Of a DNA stretch of 21,450 nt, positions 6,540 to 13,309 are shown one piece after another. Position 1 is the stretch's first letter. Each line of letters opens with the position of its first letter. The position numbers and the translations under genes were made by a program. Under the pieces are notes generated by a model. The model was not told the origin of the DNA and did not search any database. It saw nothing but the letters and a program-made list of their open reading frames with translations. Source of the stretch: UBA2093 sp049454855 (GTDB taxonomy: Bacteria; Actinomycetota; Acidimicrobiia; Acidimicrobiales; Ilumatobacteraceae); contig JBMUAQ010000027.1 in NCBI GenBank assembly GCA_049454855.1, positions 1 through 21,450 of the forward strand, written 5' to 3'.

Positions 6540-8520
6540 GGGGGGCGATCTCCTTCGTGCTGCCGTCCGAAGACGGCGGGTCGAGCTCGGAATCATCGAC
6601 GACGGAGGGCTCGAGCACCCAGCCGTACGACCCGAGGAGGATCATGACCCCACCGACCATCATGACCGGGATGCCGTAGATGGTGCCGAGACCGAGCGCG
6701 CCGATGCCGGCGGCAAGGACCAGCGGCCAGTACGACGGCCCGGGAAGATGGATGTGCTTGTCGGCAGCGGCCTCCTCGGCACGCACGAGGTCGGCTCCGT
6801 CGGCCACGCGACGCATCGTGTGGGTGGCGGTGTCCTCCTCGTACTTGCGGTGGAAGAACTCGTCCAGGTGGTGCACCACCGGGATGCGGTCGAAGTTGTG
6901 GGCCTTCGGCGGGCTGGTGGTGAGCCACTCGAGCGTGCGGCCATCCCACGGGTCGAGCGGTGCGGTCTCACGCTTGCGCCAGGTGACGAACACGTTGATC
7001 AGGAAGAAGAGGACGCCCGTCGCGAGGATGAACGACCCGATCGATGCGACCATGTTCCAGAACGCCAGGTTGAAGAACCCCTCGCCCGCGCGCTGCTCGG
7101 TCCACTGGTACATGCGGCGCGGCTGGCCCTGCAGACCGAGGATGTGCATCGGGCCGAACGTCAGGTTCATTCCCACGAACATCAGCCAGAAGTTCCACGA
7201 ACCGAGACGCTCGTCCAGCACCTTGTTGAACACCTTCGGCCACCAGTAGTAGAAGCCGGAGAAGAGACCGAACACCATGCCACCGAAGAGCACGTAGTGG
7301 AAGTGCGCCACGATGTAGTAGGTGTCGGTCTGCTGGGTGTCGGACGGTGCCACGGAGTGGGTGACGCCGGAGAGGCCGCCCATGGTGAACAGGATCACCA
7401 GTCCGATGGCGAACTTCATCGCCGTCGTGTACCAGATCTTCCCGCCCCACATCGTGAGCAGCCAGTTGAAGATCTTCACGCCGGTGGGGATGGCAATCGC
7501 CATGGTTGCCACCGAGAACACCGCCACCGACACCGGTCCGAGACCGGAGGCGAACATGTGGTGGGCCCACACACCGAAGCCCACGAGGCCGATGGCCGCA
7601 CCGGAGAACACCACGAACGGGTACCCGAACAGAGGCTTGCGGGCGAACGTGGGGAGCACCTCCGAGATGATGCCGAACGCGGGGAGGATCAGCACGTACA
7701 CCTCGGGGTGACCGAAGATCCAGAACAGGTGCTGCCACAGCAACGGGTCACCGCCCGCCGCGGCATCGAAGAACGTCGCGCCGAACTCACGCTGGAACAT
7801 CAGCAGCACGAGTGCCACGGTGATGACCGGGAGGGAGAACACCAGCAGGAACTGCACCACGAGGATCATCCAGGTGAACACCGGCATCTTCATGAAGGTC
7901 ATGCCCGGTGCGCGCATGTTCAGCACCGTGACAATCAGGTTGATGGAGCCGATCAGCGACGCGATACCGGCGATCTGCAGGCCGAGCACCCAGAAGTCCA
8001 CTCCGTTGGACGGCGAGAACACGGGGCCCGAGTTGGGGGCGTACATGAACCAGCCACCGTCGGCCGCGCCGCCGAGGAACCACGACATGTTCAGCACGAT
8101 GCCGCCGATGACAAGAAGCCACAGCGAGAGCGCGTTCAGACGGGGGAATGCAACATCACGCGCACCGATCTGCAGCGGCAGGAAGTAGTTCGCGAAGGCG
8201 GCTGCCATCGGCATGGCGAAGAGGAACACCATGGTGGTGCCGTGCATCGTGAACATCTGGTTGTACACGTCGGCGTTCAGGATCTTGCCGTTCGGCGCCG
8301 CCAGCTGGAGGCGGATGAGAAGGGCCTCGACGCCCGCCACGATGAAGAAGAACATCGCGACGACGCCGTACATGATGCCGATCTTCTTGTGGTCGACGGT
8401 GAAGAGCCACGACTTCCACCCCTCGGCCGTGGCCGGACGCTTCAGTGCGCCGAGCGAGGCGCTCGGTGTCGCGAGAGCAGGAACCGCGGTCCCGCTGGAT
8501 GGTCTTTCAATGATCGCCAT
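6532..8520 (-). CDS. ctaD: Cytochrome c oxidase subunit I (A1-type heme-copper oxidase), with C-terminal extension
   Basis: Catalytic subunit that reduces O2 to water at the heme a3-CuB centre and pumps protons. The 662-residue protein has all key residues: heme a ligand His93 (TMHGTT), D-channel Asp122 and Asn129 (RDVAFPRLN), CuB ligand His271 with Glu273 and cross-linked Tyr275 (GHPEVY, the A1 signature), CuB ligands His320/His321 (WAHHMF), K-channel Lys349 (TGVKIFNW), and His406/His408 (VAHFHYV) for hemes a3 and a. Twelve spans end near residue 513; DPWDGRTLEW (523-532) is the usual family tail. About 130 more residues follow, with two extra spans (about 597-617 and 619-636), a subunit-IV-like addition. 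Start ATG 8520 has GGAGAA five bases upstream. It overlaps ctaE. Confidence 0.97.
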   Translation of the reverse strand: MAIIERPSSGTAVPALATPSASLGALKRPATAEGWKSWLFTVDHKKIGIMYGVVAMFFFIVAGVEALLIRLQLAAPNGKILNADVYNQMFTMHGTTMVFLFAMPMAAAFANYFLPLQIGARDVAFPRLNALSLWLLVIGGIVLNMSWFLGGAADGGWFMYAPNSGPVFSPSNGVDFWVLGLQIAGIASLIGSINLIVTVLNMRAPGMTFMKMPVFTWMILVVQFLLVFSLPVITVALVLLMFQREFGATFFDAAAGGDPLLWQHLFWIFGHPEVYVLILPAFGIISEVLPTFARKPLFGYPFVVFSGAAIGLVGFGVWAHHMFASGLGPVSVAVFSVATMAIAIPTGVKIFNWLLTMWGGKIWYTTAMKFAIGLVILFTMGGLSGVTHSVAPSDTQQTDTYYIVAHFHYVLFGGMVFGLFSGFYYWWPKVFNKVLDERLGSWNFWLMFVGMNLTFGPMHILGLQGQPRRMYQWTEQRAGEGFFNLAFWNMVASIGSFILATGVLFFLINVFVTWRKRETAPLDPWDGRTLEWLTTSPPKAHNFDRIPVVHHLDEFFHRKYEEDTATHTMRRVADGADLVRAEEAAADKHIHLPGPSYWPLVLAAGIGALGLGTIYGIPVMMVGGVMILLGSYGWVLEPSVVDDSELDPPSSDGSTKEIAPLG
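6550..6555 (-). promoter_or_regulatory. Ribosome binding site that fixes the ctaE start (AAGGAG)
   Basis: AAGGAG lies inside the end of ctaD, ten bases before TTG 6539. It is the only strong Shine-Dalgarno near plausible ctaE starts, so it supports the TTG start and the eight-base overlap with ctaD. Confidence 0.6.
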
Positions 8521-8532
8521 GGTTTTCTCCGA

Positions 8533-9786
8533 TCACTTCAGGGTGAGAAGGTAGGCAACGAGCTTGTCGATGTCGTCCTCGGTGAGGCCGAGGTTCGGCA
8601 TCCCGCGGTACTTGCCGTCTGAGGCACCGAGCTTCGCCGGGTCGGCGTACATCGGCTTCATGGCGGGCGCGTTGCGCAGCCAGGCCCTCAGGTCGGTCTC
8701 GTTCAGGCATTCCCTGGAGACACCCTCCATGTACTTGGCCCCGAACTCCTCGGACTCTGCCTTCCAGACATCGTCCCGGCACTCGTCCTTCAGCAGGTCG
8801 AACATGGCACCGGCGAAAGTGTTGCGGGTCATGAGGTGCGAGAGGTTCGGGGCCGCACCCGAGTACACGTTCTCGTCGGGCGCGGCGATGACCGGCGTGC
8901 CGTCGTCACGCTTCATGCCGTTCACCTGGTGGCAACGCACGCACTGGTTCATGAACACGGTCTCGCCCGCGGCGGCATCGGTTCCGGCGGCCGGCTTGGC
9001 GTAAGGCTTCTGCTGGTTGGCCACCCACTTCGCGAAGTCCTCCTTCGAGAGGGCAACGGCCTCCATGCGCATGTTCGCGTGCGAGAGACCGCAGAACTCG
9101 GTGCACTGACCGGCGTAGATGCCGGGCTTGTCGGCCTCGAGACGCAGCAGGTTGATGCGGCCGGGAACAGCGTCCTTCTTGCCGTTCAGTGCGGGGATCC
9201 AGTAGCTGTGGATCACGTCACGGCTGGTCTCGCGGAGGAGAACCTTGGTGCCCACCGGCATCACCAACTGGCCGCTGGTGATGATCGGCGTCTTGATGCC
9301 GAACTCCTCCTGGGCCGGGTAGTCGTACTCCCACCACCACTGCTGGCCGGTGACGTTGATGACCATCTCGGTGTCCCTGGTCTCGGCAAGGTCGAAGATG
9401 GTGCGCGTGGTGAACACCCCCACGATCGCAAGGATCAGTGCCGGCACCACGGTGAGCGTGATCTCCACGATGGGCCGGCCGTGGGCCTGGCTGGGGATCG
9501 GCTGACCCTTGTCGCGGAACTTCAGGAAGATGTAGGTCGCGAGAGCCAGCACGATCACGCCGACGATGCCCGCCATCGGGAACACCAGCAACTGGAGGTT
9601 GTTGATCTCGTTCGCGTTCGGGCCCTTCGGCTGGAACACGTCCTGCGGGGCGTTGCGTGCGCAACCCGTGAGGAACAGGCCGAGCGCCGCAACAGCCGCG
9701 GCACGGCGTGCCCTCATCCGGGGACGAACGGGGAGGTTCTTCTGTTCCACGGCTACTCCAGTCGTGCTTGTTCCACGGATCATCAC
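8533..9786 (-). CDS. ctaC: Cytochrome c oxidase subunit II fused to cytochrome c (caa3-type)
   Basis: Accepts electrons through its own heme c and CuA site and passes them to subunit I on the outer face of the membrane. The 417-residue protein has a lipoprotein-type signal with lipobox LTGC (Cys42). Two spans follow (about 66-88 and 107-126), then QQWWWEYDYP (148-157), the aromatic electron-entry patch. CuA ligands are complete: His193, Cys228, Glu230, Cys232, His236 and Met239 (CTEFCGLSHANM). From about 266 a cytochrome c domain carries CVRCH (282-286), with probable distal Met396 in GMPNLGL. An unusual insert with Cys336 and Cys360 sits between them. The start is GTG 9786 with GAGGTGG upstream and a four-base overlap with the preceding gene; ATG 9783 is an alternative. 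Confidence 0.96.
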   Translation of the reverse strand: MMIRGTSTTGVAVEQKNLPVRPRMRARRAAAVAALGLFLTGCARNAPQDVFQPKGPNANEINNLQLLVFPMAGIVGVIVLALATYIFLKFRDKGQPIPSQAHGRPIVEITLTVVPALILAIVGVFTTRTIFDLAETRDTEMVINVTGQQWWWEYDYPAQEEFGIKTPIITSGQLVMPVGTKVLLRETSRDVIHSYWIPALNGKKDAVPGRINLLRLEADKPGIYAGQCTEFCGLSHANMRMEAVALSKEDFAKWVANQQKPYAKPAAGTDAAAGETVFMNQCVRCHQVNGMKRDDGTPVIAAPDENVYSGAAPNLSHLMTRNTFAGAMFDLLKDECRDDVWKAESEEFGAKYMEGVSRECLNETDLRAWLRNAPAMKPMYADPAKLGASDGKYRGMPNLGLTEDDIDKLVAYLLTLK

Positions 9787-10913
9787 GGCACCACCACCTC
9801 GATCTCACCCTCGGCACCGGGCACCGTGATCGAGTAGCCGTCCTTCATCGCCAGCGACGGCTTGGCGATCCTCACGGTGAGCAGGTTCTCCTGGTTCTTG
9901 CCGGTGAGCTGCGTGCAGTTCTCGACCTTCTCGACAACGCCCGTCTCGGCGACCTTCTCCTCACCGAGGTGGATCACCATCCGGTGGTCCTTCTCGTCGA
10001 GATTGCGGAACAGGATGTTCGTGTCGTTGGACCGCTGCACGGTGATCGAGTTCAGCTTGGTGTCGAGACCGATCGCCTTTGCGTACACCTTGCCGTCCTC
10101 GACGAAGACCGTTGCGAGCACGGCAGATCGCAGGTTCACCTTGTTGTTCGCGTGGTGGTCGTAGTGCTCACCCTTCTCCTCGGAGCACTCGCGGTGGTGC
10201 ACCGTGTAGAAGTCCTCGCGGCTGGCCTCGGCGAGCTGCTCGCGCTCGCCGATGATGCCGGTGGTGACTCCTGCGCCGACGAGAACGAGGCCACCGAGCA
10301 CGAGAATCGACACGAGCACGGGTCCGCGGAAGCTCGGGCGGAAGCCCACCAGGAACCCGACGGTGACGATGGCGGAGGCCGCCACGATGAAGAGGACGGC
10401 GCCGGCGTCCTTCGAGACGCTCAGCATCACGCGGGAGAACAGGTACGCCATGACACCCAGCACGAGAGCTCCGGCCACGGGGTACTCGAGCGGGCCGATG
10501 GCCTTCGCCCGCACCCGCTCGTTGTTGAACACCGGGTCAACCGACGCACGGTCGGCCCAGTTGCCGATGAGCCACTCGGTTCCGCCGGCAAGCATCGCCA
10601 CGAGACCGAGCAGGAACACCACGGGCACGGTGGCGAGCCCGAGGAGCGTGAGTGCAACGCCCAGCGCGAACACGGCAGGCCACGCGGAGTCGCGGGGTGT
10701 GTGGGCTGCCGCAGTGACCGCCGCGTCGACGGTGGCGACGTCGCCGGAGTTGTTGTGGAGACCGATGCCGGCGATGAAACCTGCGGCCACCATCAGGCCG
10801 AGCATGGCGATTGCGCCGAGATCCGAGGGGTTCACCGTGAAGGCGTACACCACCGCCGCCACGAGCGACAGGGCGGAGACGCCGACGAGGTACTTGGAGC
10901 CGGAAGAGAACAT
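9783..10913 (-). CDS. Multispanning membrane protein with His/Cys-rich loop and cupredoxin-like C-terminus (oxidase-linked, unknown function)
   Basis: I do not recognise an established family. The 376-residue product has about seven hydrophobic spans (about 8-26, 33-52, 78-95, 97-112, 145-162, 170-190, 198-220). A soluble C-terminal part of about 155 residues follows. It opens with a metal-ligand-rich stretch, HHREC...H..HH (His239, His240, Cys243, His250, His253, His254). From about 288 comes a beta-rich segment resembling a cupredoxin: NSITVQRSNDTNILFRNLD, HRMVIH (His310, His315), ENCTQ (Cys333) and GYSITVPG near the end. A full type-1 copper ligand set is not obvious. It starts six bases after the subunit-III-like gene and overlaps ctaC by four bases, so it is embedded in the oxidase operon. 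An electron-transfer, copper-delivery or accessory-subunit role is inferred from context only. Confidence 0.8.
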   Translation of the reverse strand: MFSSGSKYLVGVSALSLVAAVVYAFTVNPSDLGAIAMLGLMVAAGFIAGIGLHNNSGDVATVDAAVTAAAHTPRDSAWPAVFALGVALTLLGLATVPVVFLLGLVAMLAGGTEWLIGNWADRASVDPVFNNERVRAKAIGPLEYPVAGALVLGVMAYLFSRVMLSVSKDAGAVLFIVAASAIVTVGFLVGFRPSFRGPVLVSILVLGGLVLVGAGVTTGIIGEREQLAEASREDFYTVHHRECSEEKGEHYDHHANNKVNLRSAVLATVFVEDGKVYAKAIGLDTKLNSITVQRSNDTNILFRNLDEKDHRMVIHLGEEKVAETGVVEKVENCTQLTGKNQENLLTVRIAKPSLAMKDGYSITVPGAEGEIEVVVP

Positions 10914-10919
10914 CGTGAC

Positions 10920-11525
10920 CTACTTCTGCACGTACACCAGGAACCACACGAGCGTGAATGCCGCCGTGAGGACGTACCAATAGAGAGCGTGTGCCGACAC
11001 AACCTGCGTGTCGTCAGCGCGACCACCGATGGAGCGGAAGAGCGTCGCCGCAGTGAACGCCACACCGACCGCAACGAGAACGACAACCGTGCCGGTGATC
11101 GCGTAGAACATCGACTGGTAGGCACCGTCACCCACGCCGATGCCCATCTTGCTCCACACCGAGACCTGCGCATTGATGATTGCAACGCCCATCAACGCGG
11201 TGAGACCGAGCGCCATCGAGCGGTGACGGGAGTCGTTGCGGTGCGCCGAGTACACGGCCCACTGTGCGAAGAGGCACGCCGCCATGAACGTGACCCACAT
11301 GGTGTTGGCGGCGACCTCGGGGATCGCGATGTCGGCGGGCAGCCAGTCCTTGATCATGTAGAAGCCGTCGGACGACTCACGCACGGGGGCGGCCGCGCGG
11401 AACTTCATCCACACGGCACACATGCCCACGAGCACCATCGCGGCGCCCGAGGATGCGAGCGCAGTGGCGACGAAAACCTGCCGGCGCGGGGCCCGCGGCG
11501 CGGCGGAGGGAAGTGCCAGGGTCAT
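10920..11525 (-). CDS. Divergent cytochrome c oxidase subunit III-like protein lacking conserved polar residues
   Basis: A 201-residue membrane protein with about five spans and the subunit III layout. It aligns without gaps to ctaE over key helices. FYTLTGFHGVHVSVG in ctaE corresponds to FYAITGTVVVLVAVG here (His146 to Val147, His149 to Leu150). LYWHFVD corresponds to LYWYVLT (His185 to Tyr184, Asp188 to Thr187). The WLFLGSE Glu36 becomes Ala83, and QVYE Glu119 becomes Val123. The residues that line the lipid/O2 and proton-related cavity of normal subunit III are therefore replaced by nonpolar or neutral ones. ATG 11525 overlaps the subunit-I-like stop as ATGA. It is probably the partner of that protein rather than of ctaD. 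Automatic annotation will likely call it plain subunit III. Confidence 0.82.
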   Translation of the reverse strand: MTLALPSAAPRAPRRQVFVATALASSGAAMVLVGMCAVWMKFRAAAPVRESSDGFYMIKDWLPADIAIPEVAANTMWVTFMAACLFAQWAVYSAHRNDSRHRSMALGLTALMGVAIINAQVSVWSKMGIGVGDGAYQSMFYAITGTVVVLVAVGVAFTAATLFRSIGGRADDTQVVSAHALYWYVLTAAFTLVWFLVYVQK

Positions 11526-13129
11526 GCCGATGCCTCCTTGCTGGGCTTCGCATCGAGCACCGGCTCGGCGGAGCCGACGGTGGCGAGTGCGGCGAAGTTG
11601 TCACGCGGTGCGGGCGACGGGATGGCCCACTCGAGCGTGTGGCCGTTCCACGGGTCGTCGCTTGCCGTTGCTCCCGACCGCAGCGCCGACACGATCGCAA
11701 GGGCGACACCCACGAGACCGAGGGCGAAGAGTGCATGGCCTGCCACGACCACCACGTTCCACAGCGCGCGCGGCCCGTCGTAGTCGAACGCATCCACGGC
11801 GCCGGCCGGCTGGTCGGAGAACCCGGCCAGCAGGTTGCCGGCCCCGGCAAGAACCGCACCGATGAGTGACGCACCGACGAGAGGAAGGGCCTTGCCCTCG
11901 GGCACCACGACACCCCACAGCTTCGGCGCCCAGTGCAGGAGAGCACCGAGCCCCGCCATGACCGCACCGTGCACCACGAGGGTGGTTGCACCCTCCTCGA
12001 ACACGGTCCCGACAAGACCAGCGGCCTCGAGGTTCTGGAGCATCGAGGCAACCATGCCGAGGAGCAGGACAGCTGTTCCCATGAACGCGAAGATGAACGC
12101 GGCACCGACCTTCGGCGAACCCTGCTTCAGCACGAACAGACTGGCTCCGAGCACCACGAGGACACCGAGCACCGGCAGACCGTTGAGGAGCAGGTACGGG
12201 ATGAGGCTGCTGACGGTGTCGGCCGCGGACCCGTCGGTGGCGAGGGTGTGCTGGGACTGTGTGACCGCACCGAGAAGACCGGTGCTGATGAGACCGAGAC
12301 CGGCGTACACGGCCCCGCGGAGCGGGTTGCGCGCACCGGCGGCAACCGGTGCGATGTCAGCGAGAACAGCGGCAGCCACCACGGCGAACACGTACGTCAT
12401 CGGCTGGGTGAGGGCGAACCCGAGCCAGTCGGACACGGCCTTGTTGCCGCCGAAGGCAGCACGCGCGTAGGTGTGGTCGACGTACAGGTACGCGACCGTG
12501 CCGATCACGACGGGCAACGCGAGGACCGCGGCAACCGAGGACACGAGGCCACCCCACGAGAGTGCGGGCACCATGTCGGTGGTCATCCCCGGGGCGCGCG
12601 AGGTGAGAACCGTCGAGGCCACGGAGACGGCTGCGGCGGCCAGTCCGGCTGCGGCCATGCCGACGCCGAGTACGTAGAGGTCGACCATGTTGCTGTTGCC
12701 GCCGCCCGGGCCACCGTTGGCCACGAGCGAGATGATCACCAGCACCGAACCGAGGTCCCAGGCCCAGAACCCGAACTGCGCGAGGCGCGGGAACGCGATC
12801 GCCCGGGACCCGACCTGCATCGGCACCACCGCCACGGCAATGCCGATCATGAACGGCGCGAGGGCACCGAACACGAGGAGATAGCGGAACAACGCGACGA
12901 GCTGCGGCGTGGCATCACCGGGGAAGATCCCGTAGCCGTTCGACATGCGCTCCAGACCGATCAGCACCCCGATGACCGCGGCGGCGACGCCGGCGACCAT
13001 CGCCTCACCGACCATCAGTCGGCCGATCTTCTTGTGGTCACTGCTGACCGTCCACGCGGCGACCTTCGCCACCAGGCTGCTGCCGTCTGCCCGGGTGGTC
13101 GCCCCTGCGTGAGTGTCAATCGTGGTCAT
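11522..13129 (-). CDS. Divergent heme-copper oxidase subunit I-like protein without heme or copper ligands
   Basis: A 535-residue protein with about twelve spans, descended from A-type subunit I. SSDHKKIGRLM (29-39), VGSRAIAFPRL (106-116), SRAPGMT (177-183), LLHWAPKLWG and DPWNGHTLEW (492-501) all match ctaD positions. Catalytic residues are missing by direct comparison with ctaD: heme a His93 becomes Phe81, Asp122 becomes Ala110, Asn129 becomes Ala117, and HPEVY becomes QPMTY (His to Gln242, Glu to Met244; Tyr246 kept). The His-His pair becomes QSQH (291-294), and His406/His408 align with Gly380/Thr382. It should bind no heme-copper centre. I chose ATG 13129; GTG 13219 and ATG 13189 are upstream alternatives, but the added segment does not look coding and includes the promoter. 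Function unknown; likely structural. Confidence 0.85.
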   Translation of the reverse strand: MTTIDTHAGATTRADGSSLVAKVAAWTVSSDHKKIGRLMVGEAMVAGVAAAVIGVLIGLERMSNGYGIFPGDATPQLVALFRYLLVFGALAPFMIGIAVAVVPMQVGSRAIAFPRLAQFGFWAWDLGSVLVIISLVANGGPGGGNSNMVDLYVLGVGMAAAGLAAAAVSVASTVLTSRAPGMTTDMVPALSWGGLVSSVAAVLALPVVIGTVAYLYVDHTYARAAFGGNKAVSDWLGFALTQPMTYVFAVVAAAVLADIAPVAAGARNPLRGAVYAGLGLISTGLLGAVTQSQHTLATDGSAADTVSSLIPYLLLNGLPVLGVLVVLGASLFVLKQGSPKVGAAFIFAFMGTAVLLLGMVASMLQNLEAAGLVGTVFEEGATTLVVHGAVMAGLGALLHWAPKLWGVVVPEGKALPLVGASLIGAVLAGAGNLLAGFSDQPAGAVDAFDYDGPRALWNVVVVAGHALFALGLVGVALAIVSALRSGATASDDPWNGHTLEWAIPSPAPRDNFAALATVGSAEPVLDAKPSKEASA

Positions 13130-13154
13130 CGTTCCCGACGGTCTCCCGATGGCA

Positions 13155-13181
13155 CCCCGTCTGTCCACAGGGCCAGAGGGG
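13155..13181 (-). promoter_or_regulatory. Possible 5'-UTR hairpin of the oxidase operon
   Basis: CCCC-TCTG pairs with CAGA-GGGG around a ten-base loop with one bulged base, giving an eight-pair stem. It lies between the proposed -10 box (13209-13214) and the chosen ATG at 13129, so it would sit in the mRNA leader of the operon. If the true start were 13189 it would be coding instead. Confidence 0.3.
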
Positions 13182-13208
13182 GTGAACATGCCTAGTAGTA
13201 ACGAGGCA

Positions 13209-13214
13209 ACACTA
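13209..13214 (-). promoter_or_regulatory. Putative -10 box of the oxidase operon (TAGTGT)
   Basis: TAGTGT on the minus strand fits TANNNT. It lies in the 180-base gap between ctaB and the subunit-I-like gene, placing a start of transcription near 13201 with a leader of about 70 bases. No consensus -35 element is seen; a GC-rich palindrome occupies that region. Confidence 0.4.
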
Positions 13215-13223
13215 TCCACCGCC

Positions 13224-13237
13224 CCCTTCCGGAGGGG
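13224..13237. promoter_or_regulatory. GC-rich palindrome just upstream of the oxidase -10 box
   Basis: CCCTTCCGGAGGGG is a near-perfect inverted repeat (TCCGGA core, three further pairs each side, one mismatch). It begins about ten bases upstream of the TAGTGT box and covers the expected -35 zone. It could be an operator for a dimeric regulator, or a weak hairpin ending ctaB transcription; no U-tract follows on the minus strand. Confidence 0.35.
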
Positions 13238-13309
13238 AAATCCCCCGGTGTGACAGTGATTCGTGCGATTGCTCTCCCTGAATGGATGTCCGCGACGCGC
13301 CGGCCCGCT

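Noticed and set aside
6540..6596. A longer ctaE start inside ctaD
   Set aside because: It would overlap ctaD by 65 bases and add an Arg-rich tail; TTG 6539 has AAGGAG upstream and gives the normal length.
6403..8622. A 739-codon open frame on the plus strand across ctaD and ctaE, and similar long plus-strand frames at 9708-11783 and 11933-13195
   Set aside because: These are antisense shadows of strongly conserved oxidase genes. They are His/Glu/Arg-rich with no recognisable domain, as expected for reverse frames of GC-rich coding DNA.
13130..13219. Thirty extra N-terminal codons for the subunit-I-like protein (GTG 13219 start)
   Set aside because: The segment contains the likely -10 box and a leader hairpin and resembles no subunit I N-terminus; ATG 13129 begins just ahead of the conserved region.
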